Assembly: GCA_004193555.1 (NCBI GenBank)
Contig: RPGP01000001.1
Coordinates: 648,156-712,155 of the forward strand
Direction of reading: 5' to 3'
Length of the DNA stretch: 64,000 nucleotides
From: Desulfobacteraceae bacterium Eth-SRB1
GTDB lineage: Bacteria > Desulfobacterota > Desulfobacteria > Desulfobacterales > ETH-SRB1
The notes beneath the pieces are model-generated. The model saw nothing but the letters and a program-made list of their open reading frames with translations. It did not search any database and had not been told where the DNA came from. Shown one piece after another: positions 58,279-64,000 of this stretch (its first letter is position 1; the number at the start of each line of letters is the position of its first letter). The translations under genes and the position numbers were made by a program.

Positions 58279-59253
58279 TTAAAAACCAACCTGGGTAATA
58301 AGATGAGTGACTTTTTTTTCAATTTCGTCACGCACTTTAATCATAAAATCGATGGATCTGCCGGACGGGTCGGGCACTTCCCACTCACGCCTGTTGACAC
58401 CTGATATAAATGGGCATTCTTCACCGCAGCCCATAGTTATTATCGTATCCGGCTTTCCGCCTGAAAGTGCATCCTCAATCGATTGTGGAGAGCGAAACAC
58501 CATATCTATCCTCTTTCCGCTCATTGCTTCAACCATGACAGGGTTGATTTCTCCTGCAGGGTTGCTTCCTCCGCTTACAGATTCAATTTTATCCCCTGCA
58601 AGACGCTGGGCAAAAGCAGCGGCTATCTGGCTGCGGCAGGCATTTTCACGGCAGGCAAACAGGATTTTCTTTCTGCCAAGAAGTGGGGTTAAAAGAACGT
58701 TTGCAGCTTCTTTTACCTCGCTTAAAACAGCAGGGTGTTTTTCCATATCACCGGCATGTTCGATACCCCGGTATGTAAGGCTGCCCTCAAAGCTTGCCCC
58801 AACAGCATCGAAAAAGTATTTTGCGGTAAGGTTGACGCCATCAAAAAGATTTTTTCCTTTTGTAGCCCCAAGTGCAAGCAAAAAGCCGCGCCTGTATTTT
58901 TGCCCCGGATCGGTTAGCTTTAATTTATATTTCCTTGACCAGAATACCTGGCACCTGTCGATGAGCGCTTTCAGCTGGGCAGTCGTATTATAAAAAAATA
59001 TTGGGGTGGCGGCTACTATAACATCCGCCCGGCGAAGAAGGAAATTTATTTCCTTCTTCATGTCGTCATTAATGGGACAAAAACCATGTTTAGCGCAAAC
59101 AGTATATTCTTTACATGGAACGATATCCTTTTCATTTATATCAATGACATGTGTCTGTGCCCCCAGTTTTTCTGCTTCATCCATAAAGGCTGAAAGTAAA
59201 AATGATGTATTACCCTTTTCACGTGGACTTCCCTGTAAGCCAAGCACCATCAT
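58279..59253 (-). CDS. FMN-reductase-like domain fused to a thioredoxin-type arsenate reductase / LMW phosphatase-like domain
   Basis: 324 residues with two domains. Residues 1 to about 185 are a flavodoxin-like NAD(P)H-dependent FMN reductase: GLQGSPREKGNTSFL (phosphate loop), then YTVCAKHGFCPINDDM and DVIVAATPIFFYNTTAQLKALIDRC. Residues about 195-324 are an ArsC/low-molecular-weight phosphatase fold with the C-x5-R loop (CRENACRSQ). A second Cys pair is in TMGCGEECPF, as in thioredoxin-coupled arsenate reductases. Fusion of the two is unusual but seen in anaerobes. It could be a self-contained reductase, with the flavin domain supplying electrons, though no arsenic operon gene is adjacent. 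Both M1 and M2 could be the start, and neither has a clear ribosome-binding site. Confidence 0.83.
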   Translation of the reverse strand: MMVLGLQGSPREKGNTSFLLSAFMDEAEKLGAQTHVIDINEKDIVPCKEYTVCAKHGFCPINDDMKKEINFLLRRADVIVAATPIFFYNTTAQLKALIDRCQVFWSRKYKLKLTDPGQKYRRGFLLALGATKGKNLFDGVNLTAKYFFDAVGASFEGSLTYRGIEHAGDMEKHPAVLSEVKEAANVLLTPLLGRKKILFACRENACRSQIAAAFAQRLAGDKIESVSGGSNPAGEINPVMVEAMSGKRIDMVFRSPQSIEDALSGGKPDTIITMGCGEECPFISGVNRREWEVPDPSGRSIDFMIKVRDEIEKKVTHLITQVGF

Positions 59254-59429
59254 GATATAAAAATCCTTGATTTAAGAGTATATCTTGCATAAAAAAGAAA
59301 TGATTTTTACATATTATATTAATGATTTCGTAATAAGTCAAAATTTTGCCTGTTTGTCCTGCAATTACAAATAATTATCTCTGTGCGCTCTGTGGCAAAT
59401 TAAACTTTTTATAAGGATAACTAATTAAA

Positions 59430-59762
59430 ATGGCAACAGAAAAAGATATTGTGCTGATATATTCGGAGGATATACCGCTTAGCTTTGCAAGAATAGAGGA
59501 AATATCAGCGGATATAAAACGGAACTGGTATCATGTAAAGCTGCTTATTCTCCAAGTGCCTCTTCAGCCTGTCACATGGATTTTAAAAGATTCATATATT
59601 AATGGTGAAGAATTTACAATGGATGGGAGAAAAGTGCGTTTGGAGCTAATAGAATGCCCGGAGGTTGCTGAACCACCTGAGATACATGAAGAAAAGGGCC
59701 GGACATCCAAAGACTCAAAAAAGGGGAAAGTAATATTGCTGAAAAATCGAAAAAAGGTATGA
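59430..59762 (+). CDS. Small conserved-looking hypothetical protein
   Basis: 110 residues, first gene of a three-gene overlapping set. Residues 1-75 have an alternating strand/helix pattern (DIVLIYSEDIPLSFARIEEI, then WYHVKLLILQVPLQPVTWIL). The tail is Lys/Glu-rich (EKGRTSKDSKKGKVILLKNR). There is no signal peptide, Cys or known motif. It overlaps the DUF1848 gene by 4 bp (ATGA). AAGGAT lies 12 nt before its ATG. I do not recognise the family. The strict coupling to DUF1848 suggests a shared function. Confidence 0.6.
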   Translation: MATEKDIVLIYSEDIPLSFARIEEISADIKRNWYHVKLLILQVPLQPVTWILKDSYINGEEFTMDGRKVRLELIECPEVAEPPEIHEEKGRTSKDSKKGKVILLKNRKKV

Positions 59763-60646
59763 AGAAAATAGTAATTTCCGCTTCCCGCAGAACAGACATC
59801 CCGGCTTTTTACATGAACTGGTTTATGGAGCAGATCAAAAAGGGTTCCTTTGAAGTAGTAAACCCTTATAACAGACATGTATCGACAGCGCCTGCAAGCC
59901 CTGACAAGGTTCATACCATTGTATTCTGGTCGAAAAATTTTGGCCCGTTCATTGAAGCGCGGTTTGGAGAAAAACTTCTAAAACTGGGATTTAATCTCTT
60001 TTTTAATTTTACAATAAATTCCGGTTCTGCCGATCTTGAGCCAAATGTGCCCCCTTTGACAGAGCGCTTAAAACAGCTTGAATATCTCTGCAACAATTTT
60101 GGCGCCCGGTGTATAAACTGGAGGTTTGATCCAATATGTTTTTATAAAACAAACAGTGGAGGCATTAAGAACAATCTGCATGATTTACCTGCAATTGCAC
60201 ATAGGGCTTCCGAATACGGTATCAGAAGATGTATTACCAGCTTTATGGATGATTACCGGAAAATTCGCAAAAGGACTGCATTAATTCCCGGTTTTTCATT
60301 TATAGATCCACCAATTGGCAGGAAAAAAAAGATAATTTTAAGCATTGAAGAAAAGCTGACCGCAGAAAAGATTGAGCTGTATGCCTGCTGTGAAAAAGAT
60401 CTGATAGATACTCTTCCCGCGACTTCGGGTATAAGGAAAAGTTCGTGCATACCAAATGATCTTCTAATCAAAATATACGGCGGCAGCCTCTCCTTTAAAA
60501 AGGACTCAGGCCAGAGGATAAAGAATGGATGCGGTTGTATGACTTCTGTTGATATAGGATCATATAATCTTCATCCATGTTATCATAACTGTCTTTTTTG
60601 TTATGCAAACCCATCACCACGCGTATCAGTTCACGGAGGCAGATGA
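59759..60646 (+). CDS. DUF1848 family protein with C-terminal radical-SAM-like Cys motif
   Basis: A 295-residue protein of the DUF1848 family. The family N-terminus [20 protein letters not shown] is followed by [22 protein letters not shown], and [19 protein letters not shown]. It ends with the Cys cluster [20 protein letters not shown] then [10 protein letters not shown]. The C-x3-C-x2-C pattern (CYHNCLFC) matches a radical-SAM 4Fe-4S motif, although it is at the C-terminus rather than the usual N-terminal position. The biological role of the family is not established. It overlaps both the upstream small gene and the downstream dus gene by 4 bp, so the three form one translation-coupled unit. 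Confidence 0.87.
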   Translation: MKKIVISASRRTDIPAFYMNWFMEQIKKGSFEVVNPYNRHVSTAPASPDKVHTIVFWSKNFGPFIEARFGEKLLKLGFNLFFNFTINSGSADLEPNVPPLTERLKQLEYLCNNFGARCINWRFDPICFYKTNSGGIKNNLHDLPAIAHRASEYGIRRCITSFMDDYRKIRKRTALIPGFSFIDPPIGRKKKIILSIEEKLTAEKIELYACCEKDLIDTLPATSGIRKSSCIPNDLLIKIYGGSLSFKKDSGQRIKNGCGCMTSVDIGSYNLHPCYHNCLFCYANPSPRVSVHGGR

Positions 60647-61602
60647 AAATCAGTTCTCTTGCTCTTGAGAATATTACAATATTAGCCCCTCTTGCAGGAA
60701 TTACCATCCTGCCTTTTCGGCTTCTTGCAAAGGAAGCGGGCTGCGCTCTTGTCTGCACCGAGATGATAAGTTCCAACGGACTTGTTCGAGGATCACAAAA
60801 GACAAAGCAGATGCTTGCCAGCCAACCTGGGGAAAAACCTCTGTCTGTCCAGTTGTTTGGCGCCGATCCGTTAATAATGGCCGAAGCAGCAAAAATTGTT
60901 GAATTATCAGGCGCGGATTTAATCGATATTAATTTTGGCTGTTCAGTAAAAAAGGTAATCAAAACCGGCGCCGGTGTTGCTCTGATGAAAGAGCTTGACA
61001 GAGCTGAGGCGCTTATCAAAGCTGTTCGAAAAGCAATAAATATTCCCTTTACTATAAAAGTCAGGACAGGATGGGATAGTTCCGGGAATCAGGCTGTTAA
61101 ATTAGCTGAAATAGCTGAAAAATGCGGTGTGGATGCAATTACCGTTCATCCTCGCACAGCCACTCAGGGGTTCAGGGGCAAGGCTGACTGGTCGATCATA
61201 GCAAAGGTTAAAAAAGCGGTGTCAATTCCTGTTATTGGAAACGGGGATATTGTTACAGCGGAAGATGCCTTAAAAATGCAGGATATGACGGGTTGCGATG
61301 CTTTGATGATAGGACGGGCAGCTATCGGAAAACCATGGATTTTTTCTCAGGTATTGACCCTGATAAAGGGTGGAGATGTAACCCCTGTTGATATTGCATA
61401 TCGTTGCAGCGTTATGATACGATACGCAAAGGCAGTGGTAAAACATTATGGCGAGAAACGTGCGTGTTATATGTTGCGCAGCCGTCTTGGATGGTTTGTG
61501 AAAGGCCTTCCTTATTCCAGCAAATTTCGTGAATCTATCAAGGAACTATCGTCTGAAGATGAAGCTCTAAAATTAATCAGGGCATACATAGAAAATTGTT
61601 AG
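60643..61602 (+). CDS. dusB: tRNA-dihydrouridine synthase (DusB-like)
   Basis: A 319-residue FMN enzyme that reduces uridines in tRNA. The TIM-barrel motifs are [39 protein letters not shown] and [19 protein letters not shown] with the catalytic Cys. [19 protein letters not shown] and the FMN phosphate site [15 protein letters not shown] follow. I chose the ATG at 60643, since GGAGG stands 3 nt upstream and the ATGA overlaps the stop of the DUF1848 gene. The longer frame from 60598 lies inside that gene. The catalytic loop reads GCSVKKV instead of the usual GCPxxKV, a small but visible change. Confidence 0.92.
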   Translation: MKISSLALENITILAPLAGITILPFRLLAKEAGCALVCTEMISSNGLVRGSQKTKQMLASQPGEKPLSVQLFGADPLIMAEAAKIVELSGADLIDINFGCSVKKVIKTGAGVALMKELDRAEALIKAVRKAINIPFTIKVRTGWDSSGNQAVKLAEIAEKCGVDAITVHPRTATQGFRGKADWSIIAKVKKAVSIPVIGNGDIVTAEDALKMQDMTGCDALMIGRAAIGKPWIFSQVLTLIKGGDVTPVDIAYRCSVMIRYAKAVVKHYGEKRACYMLRSRLGWFVKGLPYSSKFRESIKELSSEDEALKLIRAYIENC

Positions 61603-61710
61603 CCGCAGACCCACACGGACAAACACTGGCTTAAACCTGATTCGGCCACAGTTTAGTGGCAAAAAGAAACGTTTTTGTAAAGGTCTCAACAGCCTTGAGG
61701 GGAATAGTTT

Positions 61711-62004
61711 ATGAACGGATTGCTTTTTATTGATGATGAAGAAGGTGTGCGACGTTCCATAGCTCGTGCTCTCAAAAAGGAACCGTATAAAACCTATACT
61801 GTCAGAAATGGTGAAGAAGGAATAAGATTTATTGAAGAACATATTGATAATATTTCGATTGTAATTTCGGATTACAAAATGCCGGGCTTAAACGGCCTTG
61901 AGACCCTTTCCAGCATCGGCGTAATAAACCCGGAAATAATACGCATCATTCTAACAGGCTATGCAACCATGGAGGCAATCATAATAAACAACAATATAAT
62001 ATAA
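61711..62004 (+). pseudogene. Truncated response-regulator receiver domain
   Basis: 97 residues where about 120 are needed. The fold starts normally (LLFIDDEEGV with Asp8 and Asp9, the phosphoacceptor Asp54 in VISDYKMPG, Thr82 in ILTGYA). After YATMEAI it runs out into IINNNII and stops, losing strand 5, the conserved Lys and helix 5. No output domain follows. Beyond the stop the DNA becomes A/T-rich and leads into an accessory operon, so this looks like a receiver gene cut at an insertion or deletion boundary. GAGGGG lies about 10 nt upstream of the ATG. Confidence 0.75.
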
Positions 62005-62087
62005 TGCCTATTTATTTAATGTCTAACAGCTTGAAATAGCATGAGAAACTTAGGGTAAAAATAATTTATAAAAAATTAAAAAAAGAC

Positions 62088-62117
62088 TTGATTTTTGTTT
62101 TAAAATAATATATTAAT
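62088..62117 (+). promoter_or_regulatory. Promoter of the accessory small-gene operon
   Basis: TTGATT (62088-62093), a 17-nt spacer and TATTAA (62111-62116) lie in a very A/T-rich stretch. Transcription would begin around 62,123, just ahead of the leader hairpin. The 215-bp gap from 62,005 to 62,219 holds this promoter and the hairpin and no gene. Confidence 0.5.
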
Positions 62118-62143
62118 AGAAAAATTGAATAATCCGGTTAACC

Positions 62144-62196
62144 AAGCCGGCCAGAGATGCGAACGTAATTTGGAAAGCATTATATGGCCGGCTTTT
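62144..62196 (+). terminator. Perfect 10-bp stem with T-run in the leader (terminator or attenuator)
   Basis: AAGCCGGCCA (62144-62153) pairs with TGGCCGGCTT (62185-62194), giving a 31-nt loop and a run of six T residues. It is located between the promoter and the first small gene. If it terminates, the operon must be controlled by read-through. The conserved-looking loop (gagatgcgaacgtaatttgg) is worth comparing with known RNA motifs. Confidence 0.65.
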
Positions 62197-62219
62197 TTAT
62201 TTTTAGAGGAGAAATTTTT

Positions 62220-62411
62220 ATGAACTTAAAAATGACAAGAGTTATCAGGGAAATGACACAGATGGAATTAATGAAAAGATCCGGAGTCCCTCAATGTAGG
62301 ATAAGCCATGCTGAAAAAGGCTATCTCCATCTCAATGCGGCTGAGAAACAACGAATTGAAAAATCCCTGAATATGAAGGATTCAATTGATTGGGAAGAAA
62401 AGGAAAAATGA
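62220..62411 (+). CDS. Small helix-turn-helix (XRE-like) protein
   Basis: 63 residues from the ATG at 62220, which has AGAGGAG 8-10 nt upstream. The helix-turn-helix core (MTQMELMKRSGVPQCRISHA, then EKGYLHLNAAEKQRIEKSL) has the XRE pattern of a phage or plasmid regulator. The protein is barely longer than one HTH domain. It is followed by a close-packed series of small genes and probably regulates them, but its operator is not visible. Confidence 0.7.
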   Translation: MNLKMTRVIREMTQMELMKRSGVPQCRISHAEKGYLHLNAAEKQRIEKSLNMKDSIDWEEKEK

Positions 62412-62434
62412 ATTTAATCGAAGGAGAAAAGATT

Positions 62435-62668
62435 ATGGAAACAACAAACGAAATGCCTGCTTTAAACATAGGCGAAAAGACAAATCCAATTCAGGCAGTA
62501 CAAAATCATCTTGAGGCAGTACATGGCAAGCTTAAAGCCGCTCAAAAGCTTAAAGCTATGTCCGGGGCTGATTTGATTGGCCTTGCAGATGATATTGCAA
62601 GCGGCAAAGCTGACAGCAACAGTGAGATAAACGAGATGCCATCAATGATTTTTAAAAGGAGAAAATAA
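62435..62668 (+). CDS. Small hypothetical protein with EMP motifs
   Basis: 77 residues. The ATG at 62435 has AAGGAG 8 nt upstream, better than the earlier ATGs at 62390 and 62408. A helical middle (AVQNHLEAVHGKLKAAQKLK) is flanked by two short motifs of the same type, NEMPALNI near the N-terminus and NEMPSMIF at the C-terminus. No known family recognised. It sits directly before the next gene (2-bp gap), which carries the same motif. Confidence 0.55.
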   Translation: METTNEMPALNIGEKTNPIQAVQNHLEAVHGKLKAAQKLKAMSGADLIGLADDIASGKADSNSEINEMPSMIFKRRK

Positions 62669-62670
62669 AA

Positions 62671-62928
62671 ATGGAAGAAATAATGGAAATGCCAGTAATG
62701 GAATTTGAAAAAGAGGAAAAGGAAATAATCGTCAATAGCCCCGTATTCAGGACAATCCCAATGGATGATTTCAACGGAATGCCGGGGATGTCTTTTTTTG
62801 AGCATACAGAAAAAGAGAAAAAAATAAAAGCTAATGCCATCGGGAAGCCGCTCAAGACTAATCATACACTTAAGGTTAACGGCATGAAAGCCGGTCCCGT
62901 TATGACCTTGAATTTTAAGAAGGTTTAA
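62671..62928 (+). CDS. Small acidic hypothetical protein with EMP motifs
   Basis: 85 residues with a strong AAAGGAG-type site upstream. It begins MEEIMEMPVMEFEKEEKEII, carries a second motif GMPGMSFF around residue 37, and ends with a basic strand segment (TNHTLKVNGMKAGPVMTLNF). The acidic first half and basic second half are distinct. No known family recognised. Shared short motifs link it to the gene just upstream. Confidence 0.55.
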   Translation: MEEIMEMPVMEFEKEEKEIIVNSPVFRTIPMDDFNGMPGMSFFEHTEKEKKIKANAIGKPLKTNHTLKVNGMKAGPVMTLNFKKV

Positions 62929-62930
62929 AG

Positions 62931-63365
62931 ATGTATAAAAAAGCCGTGAGAGTCAAAACAGGATTTAAAATTATCCATATCAACAGGCGGAGAGCTTGCC
63001 GCCTCATGTGCTTGGAATGCGTTGGATGGGAGCAGGCAGAGGTTGACAGGTGTTCAGGCCAGCTTCTTGACGGCTCCACTTGCCCATTGACGGATTTTAA
63101 ATCTATGGGATGCAAGCAAGATGCAGCAAAACGGAATGAATCAATCCGGCGTCATTGCCTTGCTTGTATGGGAGATGCTCAATCTGTGGCAAAATGCAGT
63201 TCAATATTTTGCCCGCTTTATCCGTTTAAAAATTCAGTCGTCGATAAATCGACTTTATATGACATGAAAACCCCTGACGAAGTCATATTATCTCGGTCAG
63301 AAAACGGCTTATACGCCGTAGAAGACAGGCATACAAAGGAGTTTATAGGAAAACATATACATTGA
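62931..63365 (+). CDS. Cys-rich protein with two related Cys-repeat domains, phage-type
   Basis: 144 residues with about a dozen Cys. Two halves share one pattern: C-L-x-C-[VM]-G, a spacer with V-x-x-C-S, and C-P-L-x-x-F. The first is CLECVGWEQAEVDRCSG ending CPLTDF, and the second is CLACMGDAQSVAKCSS ending CPLYPF. From general knowledge, single copies of this motif occur in small phage-encoded proteins and are thought to bind a metal. The N-terminus is strongly basic (MYKKAVRVKTGFKIIHINRR), so nucleic-acid binding is plausible. It supports reading this end of the window as mobile DNA. Confidence 0.65.
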   Translation: MYKKAVRVKTGFKIIHINRRRACRLMCLECVGWEQAEVDRCSGQLLDGSTCPLTDFKSMGCKQDAAKRNESIRRHCLACMGDAQSVAKCSSIFCPLYPFKNSVVDKSTLYDMKTPDEVILSRSENGLYAVEDRHTKEFIGKHIH

Positions 63366-63385
63366 TATAAACAAGGAGGAAAAAC

Positions 63386-64000
63386 ATGAGAAAAATAATC
63401 AGTCAGAAGGAATTTTTTGAAAGATTTAAAAGCAAAAGTTTAATCTTATCCCAGCCGGATAGCAGGCATGGCAAGAAATTGAGTGCAAGCAGGCCGCTCT
63501 ATGGCTTGCATGAAACAAAAATATATCTTGCACAACTGCTTGACCAGACGATTGACACGGAAACAGGGAGTCCTCGGGGCATTCTAAAGCAAGCCCGGGA
63601 AAGGCTTAAGAAGGCTAAAGACGCATGGAAGTCATGGAATAAGGCACAGCCAGCTCATGCCCGGAAAGATAAGCCCTTTGAGAATCACGCCGAAAAAATT
63701 AATGAGCGGGCGGCATTCGTCGAGATGTTGGAACTGGAATGCCGAGAACTCAACAAAATAATTGAAGCAGCCGAGGAAAAAGAAAAGAAAAAGCAGGACG
63801 CCGCGATTCGGAAGACAAAAAAGCGCAAGGCTCTGTCGGGAAAACTGAATAATAACGTTCTTGTCGAGATGGACACTCGCAAGGTGATTGAAGGCGGCAC
63901 AAAGTTTGAGGATAACGGGCAGTTGGTGGCCGATTATATCGCGGGAGTTAAAAAAGAAAGAGCAAAGGCAAGAAAAGAGAGAAACTCCAAAGCGGCAAAG
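63386..64000 (+). CDS. Hypothetical protein, cut by the window edge
   Basis: An open frame of 205 codons from the ATG at 63386, with AGGAGG 7 nt upstream, and no stop before 64,000. The visible part is highly charged. It has a basic start, a long Lys/Glu-rich helical middle (LNKIIEAAEEKEKKKQDAAI, then RKTKKRKALS), a short strand-rich portion (NNVLVEMDTRKVIEGG), and an Arg/Lys-rich end. Coiled-coil character is likely around residues 70-145. No family recognised. Confidence 0.7.
   Translation, partial: MRKIISQKEFFERFKSKSLILSQPDSRHGKKLSASRPLYGLHETKIYLAQLLDQTIDTETGSPRGILKQARERLKKAKDAWKSWNKAQPAHARKDKPFENHAEKINERAAFVEMLELECRELNKIIEAAEEKEKKKQDAAIRKTKKRKALSGKLNNNVLVEMDTRKVIEGGTKFEDNGQLVADYIAGVKKERAKARKERNSKAAK

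Overview
The window looks like a chromosome segment of a Desulfobacteraceae-type sulfate reducer or a close relative in the Desulfobacterota. This is inferred from the combination of a LEPR-XLL giant surface protein with SapC, the fmdB-hemC-cobA/hemD gene order, selA, a DUF1848 protein, and many short dispersed palindromic repeats between genes. I recognised families by eye. No database search was run.

Left 44.8 kb (minus strand): a single surface-protein system. Transcription appears to start near 44.72 kb at a TTGACA-N17-TACATA promoter. It then passes a cyclic-di-GMP-I (GEMM-I) riboswitch at 44.62-44.69 kb and a terminator hairpin. It continues into a SapC-family gene (44.38-43.57 kb), a 39.7-kb gene for a 13,222-residue LEPR-XLL/RTX-type repeat protein (43.41-3.75 kb), a TolC-like outer-membrane protein, an HlyD-like adaptor, and a gene cut by the window edge that resembles a GAF-type protein. 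The arrangement suggests c-di-GMP-gated production and type I secretion of one enormous adhesin. The giant gene contains several repeat classes: beta-rich modules with Ca-binding loops, an RTX block, seven 65-residue Gly-Tyr modules, an aromatic-rich block, about 70-residue beta modules, and about 215-residue C-terminal repeats. Two of the C-terminal repeats were duplicated recently, because 1,138 bp recur without a visible difference 1,299 bp apart.

Middle (44.9-47.7 kb): a divergent promoter preceded by two tandem 17-bp direct repeats leads to a secreted subtilisin-like protease. It has a secretin-type N-terminal domain, a PA insert and a dockerin-like C-terminus. It may act on the surface layer, but that is inference.

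Right (48-61.6 kb): ordinary housekeeping genes. These are rmlB/rfbB, selA with a degenerate-GGDEF/TPR gene, gmhA, a deoxyhypusine-synthase-like gene, fmdB, hemC, cobA/hemD, a CoA-binding protein with a small Cys-rich protein, an FMN-reductase/ArsC-like fusion, a small gene with DUF1848, and a dus gene. The spaces between them are filled with small repeat families. At least four elements share the end GATG(n)4TCGTAAAAAGTC, and three are flanked by 6-7-bp direct repeats, so they behave like MITEs. One sits in the leader of the giant operon between the riboswitch terminator and sapC. A different MITE-like element with a 6-bp duplication lies between the TolC and HlyD genes.

Far right (61.7-64 kb): a truncated response-regulator gene marks a junction with an accessory, phage- or plasmid-like operon of small genes. 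It has its own promoter and leader hairpin, and runs off the window.
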